DNA of 64,000 bases from a virus: positions 1 through 64,000 of IMG/VR virus record IMGVR_UViG_3300032240_002045; one strand, given 5' to 3'. The translations under genes and the position numbers were made by a program. The notes under the pieces are model-generated. The model searched no databases. It was not told the origin of the DNA and saw only the letters and a list, made by a program, of their open reading frames with translations. Positions 45,785 to 55,858 of the stretch are shown here, piece by piece; the first letter of the stretch is position 1; each line of letters opens with the position of its first letter.

Positions 45785-47374
45785 TTAGACCGCAGAAGCC
45801 CCTAGGAAGGCTTTTAAGCTCCCAACCGTCATTGGAATACCCCCCTTGTCGTCAATCCCCTCACCGTCCACCACAGCACTTGCTAGGGCATTTTTCTGTT
45901 GAAGAGACTCAAACTGACGTTCTTCAATAGATCCTTGGACAATCAAATCTTGAATAACTATCGACGGCCACGTTGACGAAGCGCGTTTAATGCGGCCATT
46001 GCGTTGGGTAGCAGCGCCAGAAGACCATGGTAAATCAAAGTTGATAAGAAGGTTAGCAGCAGGCAGGTCCACGCCGTAACCCCCAGCATCAGAGCTAATA
46101 AGAACACGGATATTGGGTAAAGTATTAAATGCAATTTTGTTCTCCTCTTTAGTTTTAGCGTCAATTTTACCTGAGTAAAGTCGACATTGATCTGGACCTA
46201 ACGCTTCTGCAATCATATTTAACATGTCTACATAAGTTGCAAAAATAACAACTTTGTTAGCGTCATTTTGATCAAGAAACTCATTTACGTATTGAATTAG
46301 GTAATCAAGTTTTGGGGAATTATCTAAACCATCAAGCGCTCCTGATTGTTTTAAGTCATTAGCGTAAGCAGATCCTTCACCTTTTGCATCAAGGTATTTC
46401 TTTGAACTTGTATGTAACAGTTGCGGATGGGAACAAAGCATTTTTAAACAACCTACCTTAGACATAATACGTCCGCGGATTTCATCTTCTGGACCACCGT
46501 GCTTGTTTTCATACCCGTAATGAGCCATTACGTTAAATCCAGCGCCAAAAAGGTTCTGCGCTTCATCAAGGTCATTAACCAAATCGTTAGCTATGCGGGC
46601 GTACAAACGGGAAGATTTACGGTCTAGAACAATCTTTACCGGCTCTTTATGAATTGAGTCGGGCAAGAAAGGAGCAACGTCAGCATCTTTCTGAGCTTTA
46701 CGTACACATGCATCTTTAAGTTTTGTATGAAGCACGGGCAGATTGCGATAGTTGTTAACCGCTCCCCAATTGTTACGTACGATAAAAGTAGAGTCAAAAA
46801 TATCAAATCTACCTAATACGCCAGGGTCTACAAACTGCATGATGCTGTACAGCTCTTCCGGCTTACCATTCTCAATTGGGGTGCCAGTTAAAGCAAATCT
46901 AAAATCAGCATTGCCTAGCTTCTTTACAGCTTTAGATCTTTTTGATTTAAAAGACTTAATAGCTGTTGCTTCGTCAAGTACTACAAATCCGCGAGGTAAG
47001 TTTCGTACGGACTCCCAATCATTGACAACTTGTTCATAATTAAGAATGATGTAATCGACCCCAGAATTACGCCAATCAAGGGCTTCTTGGTACTGCTCAC
47101 TTCGTTTCTTAGGCGTTCCATCAATAACAAGAGACTTTGAAGTTCCATTTGTAAATTTTCCAATCTGGTTGTGCCATTGGTATTTAAGACTTGATAAACA
47201 AATAACAAGCCCTGGCTCTTTGATTTTCTTTTCATCCATCAAGCGCTCAATTGCGGCAATAGTCAAAACTGTTTTGCCAAGACCTAAGTCGTACGCAACC
47301 AGCATCTTTTGTCGGTCGCACATGCGATCAACTGCTTCTGGTTGGTAGGGCAATAATGTCCCTGTAAAAGTCAT
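45785..47374 (-). CDS. SNF2-family helicase/translocase
   Basis: 529 residues. Motif I DLGLGKTVLTIA, motif II VLDEATAIKS (DEAT), motif III RFALTGTPIEN, then the second lobe: KVVIFATYVDMLNMI, LISSDAGGYGVDLPAANLLINFDLPWSSGAATQRNGRIKR (motifs V and VI). Single-subunit SNF2-type ATPase, probably remodelling replication or recombination intermediates. Confidence 0.92.
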   Translation of the reverse strand: MTFTGTLLPYQPEAVDRMCDRQKMLVAYDLGLGKTVLTIAAIERLMDEKKIKEPGLVICLSSLKYQWHNQIGKFTNGTSKSLVIDGTPKKRSEQYQEALDWRNSGVDYIILNYEQVVNDWESVRNLPRGFVVLDEATAIKSFKSKRSKAVKKLGNADFRFALTGTPIENGKPEELYSIMQFVDPGVLGRFDIFDSTFIVRNNWGAVNNYRNLPVLHTKLKDACVRKAQKDADVAPFLPDSIHKEPVKIVLDRKSSRLYARIANDLVNDLDEAQNLFGAGFNVMAHYGYENKHGGPEDEIRGRIMSKVGCLKMLCSHPQLLHTSSKKYLDAKGEGSAYANDLKQSGALDGLDNSPKLDYLIQYVNEFLDQNDANKVVIFATYVDMLNMIAEALGPDQCRLYSGKIDAKTKEENKIAFNTLPNIRVLISSDAGGYGVDLPAANLLINFDLPWSSGAATQRNGRIKRASSTWPSIVIQDLIVQGSIEERQFESLQQKNALASAVVDGEGIDDKGGIPMTVGSLKAFLGASAV

Positions 47375-47378
47375 GGCG

Positions 47379-47909
47379 TTACCCTAGCAGGGTACGTATC
47401 TGCTTAATCAAATTGGGCATATCGCTGTTGTTGGTGATAACCCCGTCAAAATCCCAATCATCCAAATCAATCTCTGAAATATGGTCATTGGCTGGCCCTA
47501 CGTTTACCCTATTAATACGCCAAATATGTCCGCCAAGATTTTTAATACGCGCTGCTTCATTCTTAAATCTAACATCAGTAACAACAACCTTGTCGTCTGC
47601 AGTAAAGCTGTTAAGGGCAGCGTTAATCCAAACCGTGTCGTCTAACAGTTGTCTACCACCCACACCTAAATCTTGTAAAAGACGTCGAATCTCAGGATGC
47701 TGTGTTTTTGCTTCTTCCCAACCTTTAAACTCAACGATATCCTGTAAACGAAAACTCATACCGTTATGATCAATAAGAGGGTCCATAGCAAAAAGAAGTT
47801 CGCGGATTTTGTCAGCAAAGGCTACACGTTCGTATCCATGAATTCCCATAAGCATCCCAGCTACAGTGTCTTTTCCTGATCGTGCGTAACCTGATAATCC
47901 AATAATCAT
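47379..47909 (-). CDS. Deoxynucleoside monophosphate kinase
   Basis: 176 residues. P-loop GLSGYARSGKDTVAGML, FADKIRELLFAMDP, LLQDLGVGGRQLLDDTVWINA and VVTDVRFKNEAARI resemble T4-gp1-like dNMP kinases. Phosphorylates dNMPs from host DNA breakdown to feed dNTP synthesis, with the class II RNR. Confidence 0.87.
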   Translation of the reverse strand: MIIGLSGYARSGKDTVAGMLMGIHGYERVAFADKIRELLFAMDPLIDHNGMSFRLQDIVEFKGWEEAKTQHPEIRRLLQDLGVGGRQLLDDTVWINAALNSFTADDKVVVTDVRFKNEAARIKNLGGHIWRINRVNVGPANDHISEIDLDDWDFDGVITNNSDMPNLIKQIRTLLG

Positions 47910-48835
47910 AAAACCGCCTTTAATCCGTGTACGGAATGTCTAGCATTTGTTATACCTAAATTTACCTCATCAAGACTCATTCCGCCAATATCTTTCATAT
48001 CGGTGTGGTTGTAGTTAAAAAACCAAGCTTCCATGTCGTACTCTTGACAAATTGATAACACGGATTTAGAGGCGTTCTTTCCCGCTTCATCGTTGTCTAA
48101 AGCAAATATTAAACGATCAGCTCCGCGTAAGTAAGTAAGTTGTGACATTGAAATTAAAGCACCGTAAGTAGCAACTCCACCAGTAATTCCAAGGGAGGCT
48201 AAACGAACAACATCTAAAGGAGACTCAACAACAATCATATCCCCTCCAACATATTGTTGATAACCAAACAATGAGTTGCTTTTCTTCATTTTTGCTGGTG
48301 TGTTATTAAAATATCGTTTTGAGTAACCTTTCTCCTGCCACCCAAGTAACTTTTGAGTTTTTGCATCTCGAATAGGGATAATCCAATTTTTGTTTCTTGC
48401 GTCCCAGCACAGCTCATAGTAACGCGCCGCGTTACTAGTCAATCCCCTAGCGATTAAAGCCTCTGCTGGTGGTTCTACAAAAGCACTAAGCATTGATTCT
48501 GTTATATGAGTGGGTTCCTCAATTGGAGCTTTCTTCTCTTCGATAATTCGGTTAAATCTAGAAACTAAAAGAGAAGGGGAATCAAACCATTCTTTAGCTT
48601 TATCGTAGTCAATACCTGAAACATAATTAATAAGTGAATAAACGTTTCCTTTAAACTGACAAGAAAAACATATAAATGCACCGGTGTCGGCGTTAATCCA
48701 AAAAGAAGGGTTTCTATCTTCATGCCCTGTTCTGTCTTTGTGTGCAGGGCAGTAACTCTGTAGCTCATCACCGCGAGTTGTAATTGTTTCCATACCTAAA
48801 CGTGTAAGCGTGTCCTCCATCTCCTCAACTGTCAT
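47906..48835 (-). CDS. DNA primase (DnaG-like)
   Basis: 309 residues. CHC2 zinc finger: YCPAHKDRTGHEDRNPSFWINADTGAFICFSCQFKG. Toprim: MIVVESPLDVVRLASLG, then LIFALDNDEAGKNAS (DxD replaced by DND). Lays RNA primers for the lagging strand. Shorter than bacterial DnaG, lacking a helicase-binding domain; helicase is encoded by the next gene. Confidence 0.92.
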   Translation of the reverse strand: MTVEEMEDTLTRLGMETITTRGDELQSYCPAHKDRTGHEDRNPSFWINADTGAFICFSCQFKGNVYSLINYVSGIDYDKAKEWFDSPSLLVSRFNRIIEEKKAPIEEPTHITESMLSAFVEPPAEALIARGLTSNAARYYELCWDARNKNWIIPIRDAKTQKLLGWQEKGYSKRYFNNTPAKMKKSNSLFGYQQYVGGDMIVVESPLDVVRLASLGITGGVATYGALISMSQLTYLRGADRLIFALDNDEAGKNASKSVLSICQEYDMEAWFFNYNHTDMKDIGGMSLDEVNLGITNARHSVHGLKAVL

Positions 48836-50058
48836 AGATCTTCCATACCTAATTCACGGAATTGACCAGTCTCCCAATCCCAACATAGGGAAACTTCGCT
48901 GTTGCCGGAGTTACGACTTGCAACAACTCGGAGCAAACGCGTGTCGTCTACAGCCTCATCTTCTTTCTGCAAACCAAAAATAACATCCGCATCTTGATGA
49001 AATGATGATGAGTAACCAATTGCATCTGCTGTTACTTGTCCCTTCTTCATCTTCCAAGAAAGTACTTGAGTTGAAATAACAATAGGCTTTTCAATCTTTT
49101 GAGCAAGACGTTTTAAAGAACGTGTAATGTTGGTGAGAGCCTGTGGCGTATTTGATTCCCCAGTCTGCTCATCAATCATTAAGTAAGTGCCGTCAATAAA
49201 AACAATATCAGGATTCTTAGCTTGAATTTTGCTAGCAATACCGCTTACAGTTTGTCCGCCAGATGAATCAATAAACCAAAACTTATCGCGCATATTAGGT
49301 ATGTTATTAACAATGCGGTAATACATAGCTTCTTCTTCAGGAGTAAGAGCTCCGGTCATTAAACGCCTATGTGAAATACGAGATCGCATTGCGTAGTAAC
49401 GGCTTAACTGTTCTGAGTTGCTCATCTCAAACGAGTAAAACATTGGCGTGTGCCCTTGTAGCTGAGCATTTATAGCAATCTGCAAAGCAAGAGTTGACTT
49501 ACCCGTTTTAGGGGGAGCAATAATTACAACAAGCTGACCGGGTTGTAGCCCAGAAGTAGATTGGTCAATAGTGTTAAATCCTGTAGGTATGCCAAGTAAC
49601 CCGGGATTACTTTTACGCCATTCGTAATCTGCTATTGCTGTTGCGGCGGCCTTAGTTACTTCAAGGTCATTAGATTTGTTAAGCCCATCTTCTTCAAGCT
49701 TAATCATTCCATTTTGCAAAGCAAGTAACGCAGATTCGTGGTCTTGTTCTCTTTCTAAAGCCTCTAAAGCAGAACCAAGCGTAGAAACAATACGTTGCTT
49801 GCGTCTTTCCGCAATTAACTTATCAATTAAATAAAAAATACTATCTGGACAAGGAGTTAGCTCATAAGTTGGAAAATTTTCTTTTACAACATCAATACTT
49901 GGGCACTCTTGATACTCAGAAAAATGACTTTGAATAAACCTAAATAATTTTTTATCTGTAGCGTCAGCAAACCAAGACTCGTTAATATTTTTTTCTAAGG
50001 CTAAAGATGCATCGCGACTATCGATGATCTTGCTAATTAACTTAACTTGGTTATTCAT
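48832..50058 (-). CDS. dnaB: Replicative DNA helicase (DnaB-like)
   Basis: About 408 residues; start at 50058 from an ATGA overlap with the preceding gene. P-loop VVIIAPPKTGKSTLALQIAINAQ, MFYSFEMSNSEQLSRYYAMRS, Walker B IVFIDGTYLMIDEQ, and QADVIFGLQKEDEA. N-terminal helical region. Forms a hexameric ring; a DnaC-like loader lies upstream. Confidence 0.93.
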   Translation of the reverse strand: MNNQVKLISKIIDSRDASLALEKNINESWFADATDKKLFRFIQSHFSEYQECPSIDVVKENFPTYELTPCPDSIFYLIDKLIAERRKQRIVSTLGSALEALEREQDHESALLALQNGMIKLEEDGLNKSNDLEVTKAAATAIADYEWRKSNPGLLGIPTGFNTIDQSTSGLQPGQLVVIIAPPKTGKSTLALQIAINAQLQGHTPMFYSFEMSNSEQLSRYYAMRSRISHRRLMTGALTPEEEAMYYRIVNNIPNMRDKFWFIDSSGGQTVSGIASKIQAKNPDIVFIDGTYLMIDEQTGESNTPQALTNITRSLKRLAQKIEKPIVISTQVLSWKMKKGQVTADAIGYSSSFHQDADVIFGLQKEDEAVDDTRLLRVVASRNSGNSEVSLCWDWETGQFRELGMEDL

Positions 50059-50462
50059 AAACTTTGTATGTCCAATCCCCAATGGCCGTAACTTAGAATT
50101 CTCTTTGGTATGTCAAGCACACCAATTACTTCTGGTCTATACGGTAACTCTGCTACTAAATGATTTATTGAATCGTACGCCGAGAAGTATCTAAACGGAT
50201 TAGTACCCATGCTGTCAAGCACATCTACTGTTTTGCCTAGTTCTTCTTGGTCTATGTCAAAAGAGGCAAGCTCTAAAGTCACACCGTTTTTTGTAGTATA
50301 CAAATAAAGAAAACTTAAAATTTCTCTTCTAATTTTCTTGTCGACCTTTGGTACAGGGAAGAACTTTAATTTTTTTTCAACCTTGAGCTCAACTGTTAAG
50401 AATATATCGCTGACTACAATAATTCTTCTGGGGAGCTCGTTACTGATGTCCCCGTTTCTCAA
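50055..50462 (-). CDS. Hypothetical alpha/beta protein
   Basis: 135 residues, alternating strands (RRIIVVSDIFLTVELK; GVTLELASFDIDQE; VIGVLDIPKRILSYG). Conserved location between DnaB and a SWIM gene. A degenerate HAD-like or helicase-accessory fold is possible; no motifs confirm it. Confidence 0.48.
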   Translation of the reverse strand: MRNGDISNELPRRIIVVSDIFLTVELKVEKKLKFFPVPKVDKKIRREILSFLYLYTTKNGVTLELASFDIDQEELGKTVDVLDSMGTNPFRYFSAYDSINHLVAELPYRPEVIGVLDIPKRILSYGHWGLDIQSL

Positions 50463-50463
50463 T

Positions 50464-50778
50464 CTAAAGTACCTCTACCTTGCCAAACTTAATAATGAAC
50501 TCACGGAAGTCTTTGCTTGACTTCTGGGCTTTGGCAGCATCGTCAGTAGTTGCCCTGCTTGAGATCTCTAACGGGTATGTCCCGTTATTTGTTTCAATTC
50601 TTGCTTGAACAAATTTAACATGTTTGCAGGTATCTCTTGAAGAAAAACCGGGGCAAGTGCAATTAAATTCTTCCGTGTCACCGACGGACACTTCATAAAT
50701 TCCCGGTCCTTGCACATTTTTTTGAGGTAAAAAAACTTGAACTAAACGAAAATCATCAGTCATTTGAAATTCTTTCAT
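50464..50778 (-). CDS. SWIM zinc-finger protein
   Basis: 104 residues. CTCPGFSSRDTCKHVKFV gives C-x-C-x(n)-C-x-H, the SWIM zinc finger, after two beta strands. SWIM domains bind DNA or proteins in recombination and transposition. Four-base overlap with the loader gene. Confidence 0.82.
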   Translation of the reverse strand: MKEFQMTDDFRLVQVFLPQKNVQGPGIYEVSVGDTEEFNCTCPGFSSRDTCKHVKFVQARIETNNGTYPLEISSRATTDDAAKAQKSSKDFREFIIKFGKVEVL

Positions 50779-51464
50779 CGACGCAGGTCCCCTTTAGCGG
50801 CAGTGATGGGTAAATAAGAAAAAGCTTCGTTTGCAAAGCTTTCAGTTGCATCACCGTAGAGTCCCGCCCAGTTCTTGAGTTCGATATTCGTTGTGACAAT
50901 AGTAGGCAATCCATTGTTAAAACGGGTTCTCAACACGTGATGAAGTAAGTTCTTTTGCCACCCGGACAGACTAGCGTGTTCTTTGCCCAAGTCGTCAATA
51001 ATGAGAACGCGGATGTTATAGGCGTCATCCTTGCATTCCCCTAACATACCGTTATAGAGGTTTTCCGCCTCGGCGGTAAAATCATCCATAAGCTCACCCT
51101 TTAAATCAATAATGTCATTAAAGGTGGCAAAGTAGCAAGGTCGTATTAAAACCTTGTTCTCAGATGGTGAGAAAGAATCTAAAGGAAACTTAGTAATCAT
51201 CTCTTGAATTATTGCTAAAGCTAAAGTTGTTTTGCCTCGACCCGGTTGACCGCAGAGGAGAAGACCGCGGCCACAGGCCTTTGAACCAACTGCACGGATA
51301 ATCTTTCCGTCCTCTACTGATTTAATCCAACGCCGGATCTTTTCAATATCTGAAGGTTCGGTATCTGTGCAATCGTCAAGGGTCCAACCGACCCGTGCAT
51401 CGGGAACAGATGCAATCTGCAACCAAGAACGGCGTCGAACCTTTAACTCTTTTGGATTAAACAT
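50775..51464 (-). CDS. DnaC-like AAA+ helicase loader
   Basis: About 229 residues from the ATG at 51464 (GGAAGG ahead, TAATG overlap). Walker A LLLCGQPGRGKTTLALAIIQEM, Walker B VLIIDDLGKEH, sensor region TIVTTNIELKNW. Loads the DnaB ring with the initiator-like protein encoded next to it. Confidence 0.88.
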   Translation of the reverse strand: MFNPKELKVRRRSWLQIASVPDARVGWTLDDCTDTEPSDIEKIRRWIKSVEDGKIIRAVGSKACGRGLLLCGQPGRGKTTLALAIIQEMITKFPLDSFSPSENKVLIRPCYFATFNDIIDLKGELMDDFTAEAENLYNGMLGECKDDAYNIRVLIIDDLGKEHASLSGWQKNLLHHVLRTRFNNGLPTIVTTNIELKNWAGLYGDATESFANEAFSYLPITAAKGDLRR

Positions 51465-52339
51465 TAAATACCTTCCCAAGATTTCTCCGCGGAGACCTTA
51501 GCAGTTTCAAGATCTTCATCGGTAACACTAGCCCTTCGGCAATCAATTGCAAGAGAGCCAAATTGGGAAACAAACCTTTTCCAAATATGTTCAGGGTCAT
51601 TGATATGAGTTTCATGAGCTAACTGACTGAAATACCGGTCCATCATAAGTAACTCAAGTTCGCCATCTGTGCCGTGAGCTTTTCTAGCATTTGCAAAAGC
51701 TATCTTAAAACGGCTCTTAGCCACGGTCCAAGGTTTAACATGCCACATGTCCTCAAGTCTGCGAACAAATTCTGTTGAAGACTTATCGGCAGACCACAAA
51801 GCAGGATTTTGATTTACGGAAGCTGCCAAAACGGAATCGTGCTTTTTCTGTTTTGCTTCTTGGTATTCCGCGGTTCGGCGGGCCCTGTCTTTTAATAGCC
51901 GGTCTTGGATGTCATCCGGGTCGTTATCCATCTGCCCTAAGAACGTCATTTCGCCTCCCGTTTTTAAATCTACTTTGATAAAAGTTTCTTCCCCGACCTC
52001 GTCGGGAACTCTTTCTTGCTTATCAGCAAATAAGCTATTAGTGCTTAATCTGCTATTTGACTGTGTCTGTATACAGAGAGAACGGGTTTTCAGTACTTCT
52101 GAAATACGGCTTTCCAGTAAATCCCACCCAGCGGGTGTGATCTCAATAATGCTTCTATACGCACCATTGGAATACTTCTGTTTTGTTGTACGGGTCAATC
52201 CAGAGGCCTTTAACTCGTTCAGTGATTTTTGGCAAGCATCTCTACCCTCTTCAAATACCTCTGAAAGGGCTTTGGCGCCCCCGTAGAGCTCTTTAGAGGC
52301 AATCTCCATGAGAACACCTAGGGCTCGGGCTGTAATCAC
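51464..52339 (-). CDS. Winged-helix replication initiator-like protein
   Basis: 291 residues. N-terminal winged helix (ALGVLMEIASKELYGGAKALSEVFEEGRDACQKSLNELKASGLTRTTKQKYSNGAYRSIIEITPAG) binds DNA; the C-terminal part (KPWTVAKSRFKIAFANARKAHG...DPEHIWKRFVSQFG) is helical and resembles DnaD-type or replisome-organiser proteins. Its place before the loader and helicase supports an origin-recognition role. Confidence 0.65.
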   Translation of the reverse strand: MITARALGVLMEIASKELYGGAKALSEVFEEGRDACQKSLNELKASGLTRTTKQKYSNGAYRSIIEITPAGWDLLESRISEVLKTRSLCIQTQSNSRLSTNSLFADKQERVPDEVGEETFIKVDLKTGGEMTFLGQMDNDPDDIQDRLLKDRARRTAEYQEAKQKKHDSVLAASVNQNPALWSADKSSTEFVRRLEDMWHVKPWTVAKSRFKIAFANARKAHGTDGELELLMMDRYFSQLAHETHINDPEHIWKRFVSQFGSLAIDCRRASVTDEDLETAKVSAEKSWEGI

Positions 52340-52947
52340 GCCTCAGAGGCCTTTCTGACTCTTTCTAACTCCTCAACAATAGCCTTAGCAAAGATGTTGG
52401 CAATAGCTTCAATTCCAAAATAAAGGTTGGCTGCGTGCTCTTCATCGTAGGTCTCATCTTCATCATCTTCGTCTTCATCTTCCTCGTCTATATCCTCATC
52501 CTCAGGTTCAACGTAAGGCTCTTCCACAACTTTTGGCGTTTCCTCTTCCGCGGTTGGGATTACAGGTTCTACTACAGACTTGACCCCATCGGATGCCTTG
52601 ATTGGTAGAAGCCCCTCGGTTAGATCAAAACAGGGAATTCCCAATTGAGTTGCTAAGGCAAGAGCATTTTGGCATTCAGGGTCTTCATCAGACCACAGGA
52701 TAAAACACGAAGTGTTCTTTGGGTCGGTTTTGCCAAGCGCCTCTGAAATCGGGCTTTGAAAGACTGGCTTGTTTTTGTCTTTAGAAAATTGGGCTGCAAA
52801 TATTTTTGCTTGACTCATTTTTCCAAACTCAACAATATGAACAACACCATCTGCGCCTTTAGCGTAAAAATGATCTTCCATAAGGGCTTCTAAATTAGCT
52901 CTGCTAGTTATCCCATTGCCGGCAATAACTACATAATATTTTTCCAT
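52336..52947 (-). CDS. Hypothetical protein with Rossmann-like start and acidic tract
   Basis: 203 residues. Opens YYVVIAGNGITSRANLEALMEDHFYAKGADGVVHIVEF, a nucleotide-binding-like beta-alpha-beta. A long acidic stretch (DEDIDEEDEDEDDEDETYDEE, about 155-175) precedes a hydrophobic helical end. Might bind a nucleotide or a host protein; undefined. Confidence 0.55.
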   Translation of the reverse strand: MEKYYVVIAGNGITSRANLEALMEDHFYAKGADGVVHIVEFGKMSQAKIFAAQFSKDKNKPVFQSPISEALGKTDPKNTSCFILWSDEDPECQNALALATQLGIPCFDLTEGLLPIKASDGVKSVVEPVIPTAEEETPKVVEEPYVEPEDEDIDEEDEDEDDEDETYDEEHAANLYFGIEAIANIFAKAIVEELERVRKASEA

Positions 52948-52987
52948 TAGCTCTCCTTGTTAGGGGAGGCCTACCATACACGATTAT

Positions 52988-53269
52988 TTACTCAGGTCTA
53001 GTCGGGTTAATGACGGCTGATCGGTGTGTTGCGACCTTTTCAGCTAAGGCTAGTAAAAACGATCCAAAATATCCCCCAGCAATTGCCCATACAACAAGTT
53101 TAGGGAACGGTTGAGAGACCATCACATAAACAGAAACAGAAGAAATTCCCAAAGAAAATGACGCATTAATAAACAAATTTCCACCAAGAATTGATAAAAA
53201 ATTAATAAGTGGTTTTAATACAGCTAAACAAAAAGCTGTAAACATACCAATAAGCAATAGCTCTATCAT
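52988..53269 (-). CDS. Small membrane protein
   Basis: 93 residues with three hydrophobic segments (ELLLIGMFTAFCLAVLK, FINASFSLGISSVSVYVMV, LVVWAIAGGYFGSFLLALA). No motif. Between replication and tail operons; possibly a late membrane or exclusion protein. Confidence 0.55.
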   Translation of the reverse strand: MIELLLIGMFTAFCLAVLKPLINFLSILGGNLFINASFSLGISSVSVYVMVSQPFPKLVVWAIAGGYFGSFLLALAEKVATHRSAVINPTRPE

Positions 53270-53281
53270 GAGCCGATACTA

Positions 53282-55858
53282 CTACGTTTTTGGTTGAGCT
53301 AGGTAAATTGCTACAGTGCTACCAAGGTTTAATTGATTTTTAAGTGCGTAGTCCCCAAGTCGTGTTTGAACAGCAAAACGATTTTTATAAAAATGGCTTC
53401 TAGCAGCATTTGTTGCTCCACCTTCCCATAACAAATCATTTGATGTTCCAGGGCCACTACTGCCATCAAAAAACGAAGAAAGAGCGGATGCATTTTCAAA
53501 TAGTGCCGAGTCAAGCCACATAATGTGTGTGCTCACAGCTACCCAATTAACTCCAACAACAGCTGAATAAGCATTTGATGGTGCTGTGCTAGTTACATAC
53601 GCTCTATCCCAAACAGTTTCAAAAGAGGTTACATTGGTAGTTGATCCTGTAGTAGTGCTAATTAGTGTGTTGGTATTGTCGTACCAAGATATATATGGGG
53701 TAACTAATTCGTCTCCAGTTACATATTCATATTTTTGTAAATAAACACTAAATGTGTAATTTGTATTTGGGTAATAAATTGGCATTAATTGAGATGTTGT
53801 TGATCCGTCCCACGATTTAACGTTTACTGTTCCATCAGCCGTTGCTACTAATTTAAGTGAATTTCCCGAAGTCCAAGATGTTCCAGTAGTGGCCACTCTT
53901 GTTATATTTGTGTTAGTTACAGCAAATTCAATATATGATTTTTGCAAATTTGCTGTATCAACCCCTACTGCTGTAATAGTACGAAGTCCGTCAAAAGGCG
54001 CACCCACACCATAAACATAAACTACGCTGCCAACTCGATAATTATTGCTATAGGTTGTCTCTAATCTTGCAACATTTGAAGTAAGGCTTTTAAAAGCAAT
54101 TGCCCATACTTCCGCACCAGGTTCTGCCGAGTTAGGATCAATTGTTTTTGTTGTTGCGCTTCCCGATACGGACCAAGGAGTTACAACAGGTGAAGAGTTA
54201 GTTCCACTAATTAAAGCAAAATGTGGGTTAGTCAATTCATTAATTCTTGTAGCTCGAAGAGTCATGTGTATTTGTCTAGCTTCATCAAATGACGTTACTG
54301 ATGCCGCTTGTTCAAATTGCGCACAATCAAAATAATGATATTCATTAGAAGAAGACGCTGCGGCAGATGCAATAGTTATAAGTGGTGCGGCGTAATATGC
54401 CGTAGAGGGAGCTGTTGCTGTAATTGTCGGTCTAGCGGAAAATGCCCCGACCGCGTTATTAACTGCGCTGCCTGTACTTGTGGAAATAAATTCTCCAAGT
54501 CGGTCGTACCAATTTATTTTAAGAGTGATAGCTCTTAAAGTAGTTCCAGCTGCGGAGTAGACACTAAATACATAGCTCAAACCCCCGGTAACGGGTATTC
54601 CTTTAAGAACAGGAGATGAGACACCGCAAGAGATAGTTACGGTACCTGCGGATGCTGTGGCATTTTTTACAGCTAAAATTCCAAGTTGTTTATTTGGGTA
54701 TTGAGTTAAAGCTGTGGATTCAGCCCAAGGGGTTGGGTACGGAACAAGATTTGGGTACGCATCAGTAGCTACGTTAAAACAATTAAACGAGGCGATATCA
54801 CTTGCAGTTAACGCCCAAGATATTGAAGTAGATGTGACAGCTGTAATTGTTTTTGGCGTTCCTACGGTGTTAAACAGCGGTTGAGCAAACCCGTCTGTGT
54901 TTATTTTATTTCCTACGGCGTAGTTGTGAGCTCCGATAACAGCTGTAACAACGTTACTAGTTAAAGATATGCTGGTAATTAAATCTTTAGTTAAAGCTTT
55001 AAACAACCCAGTTCCGTCTACAGATAACCAATGACCAGAGCTTTCTTCAAAAGATGAATCGTTATAATCAAGCATTAAATTATTGCTTTTTACAATGCCG
55101 TCTACACTTGGGTTTGGTGTACCAGATACAGGTTGTGGAACCGCGTAGCCTGTAAATGCTTTCATAAACTCTCTAAGCCCTTTTGAGCTTCCCTTTTTTT
55201 GACCAATTAATACCGCATCACGAACCAAAATACGAGTTTGTTGATAACCAATTTCAGGTTCATAGGTAAGACCAAATTCTTGCAAAAGGGATGGCAAAAG
55301 TGACCCATTAACTCGTTCAATGTCGTAACGGTTAATTAATAAAGATGTAATTGTTTGAGCATAGTCCAATTCAAAACCAAATAAGTTTAAAAATGAACGC
55401 AAATCATCGTTATCCCAATCAGAGGTTGCGGTATAAGCTTGTGTAATTTTATAAATTTCAGGAAGATATTTATATAAGTTATCCCCATTGTTATAATTTT
55501 TTACAGATACGCCTGTAACATCACCGGCGCGTACCCACGCATAAGTTAAAGTATTATAAACAAACATAGAATAATAGAAGAAAGCTTCTTGACGTAAAGT
55601 TTGATCGTTATAATACGTATTTGTTAAAGCTTCTTTTGGAGAATTAACAAGAATATCTCCATCCCAAGCATTTACGGGATAACCGTAGCTATTTCTTACA
55701 ATACGAATATTTGACCATTTACCAGAAGGCGTTGTCCATTTAAGCTGAATGTACCCATGGTCGCGGGATTGAGCAGTAAAAGATCCGGCTAAATAGCTAA
55801 CGGATGCAGAAGATCCATAGCTACTTAAACCGTAATAATCAATACCGTAACGTGACAT
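53282..55858 (-). CDS. Baseplate/tail protein, gpI-like N-terminus with carbohydrate-binding-like repeats
   Basis: 858 residues. N-terminal half contains a gpI-type motif (DNLYKYLPEIYKIT, DDLRSFLNLFGFELDYAQTITSLL) and a tail-wedge arrangement; the long C-terminal part has several beta-sandwich units (PTITATAPSTAYYAAPLITIASA and a paralogous ETVWDRAYVTSTAPSNAYSAVVGV) typical of phage carbohydrate-binding modules. Likely joins the baseplate to receptor-binding structures. Confidence 0.75.
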   Translation of the reverse strand: MSRYGIDYYGLSSYGSSASVSYLAGSFTAQSRDHGYIQLKWTTPSGKWSNIRIVRNSYGYPVNAWDGDILVNSPKEALTNTYYNDQTLRQEAFFYYSMFVYNTLTYAWVRAGDVTGVSVKNYNNGDNLYKYLPEIYKITQAYTATSDWDNDDLRSFLNLFGFELDYAQTITSLLINRYDIERVNGSLLPSLLQEFGLTYEPEIGYQQTRILVRDAVLIGQKKGSSKGLREFMKAFTGYAVPQPVSGTPNPSVDGIVKSNNLMLDYNDSSFEESSGHWLSVDGTGLFKALTKDLITSISLTSNVVTAVIGAHNYAVGNKINTDGFAQPLFNTVGTPKTITAVTSTSISWALTASDIASFNCFNVATDAYPNLVPYPTPWAESTALTQYPNKQLGILAVKNATASAGTVTISCGVSSPVLKGIPVTGGLSYVFSVYSAAGTTLRAITLKINWYDRLGEFISTSTGSAVNNAVGAFSARPTITATAPSTAYYAAPLITIASAAASSSNEYHYFDCAQFEQAASVTSFDEARQIHMTLRATRINELTNPHFALISGTNSSPVVTPWSVSGSATTKTIDPNSAEPGAEVWAIAFKSLTSNVARLETTYSNNYRVGSVVYVYGVGAPFDGLRTITAVGVDTANLQKSYIEFAVTNTNITRVATTGTSWTSGNSLKLVATADGTVNVKSWDGSTTSQLMPIYYPNTNYTFSVYLQKYEYVTGDELVTPYISWYDNTNTLISTTTGSTTNVTSFETVWDRAYVTSTAPSNAYSAVVGVNWVAVSTHIMWLDSALFENASALSSFFDGSSGPGTSNDLLWEGGATNAARSHFYKNRFAVQTRLGDYALKNQLNLGSTVAIYLAQPKT

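Noticed and set aside
53282-55858. Diversity-generating retroelement-like variable region in the tail protein
   Set aside because: No reverse transcriptase gene or paired template/variable repeats visible in the window.
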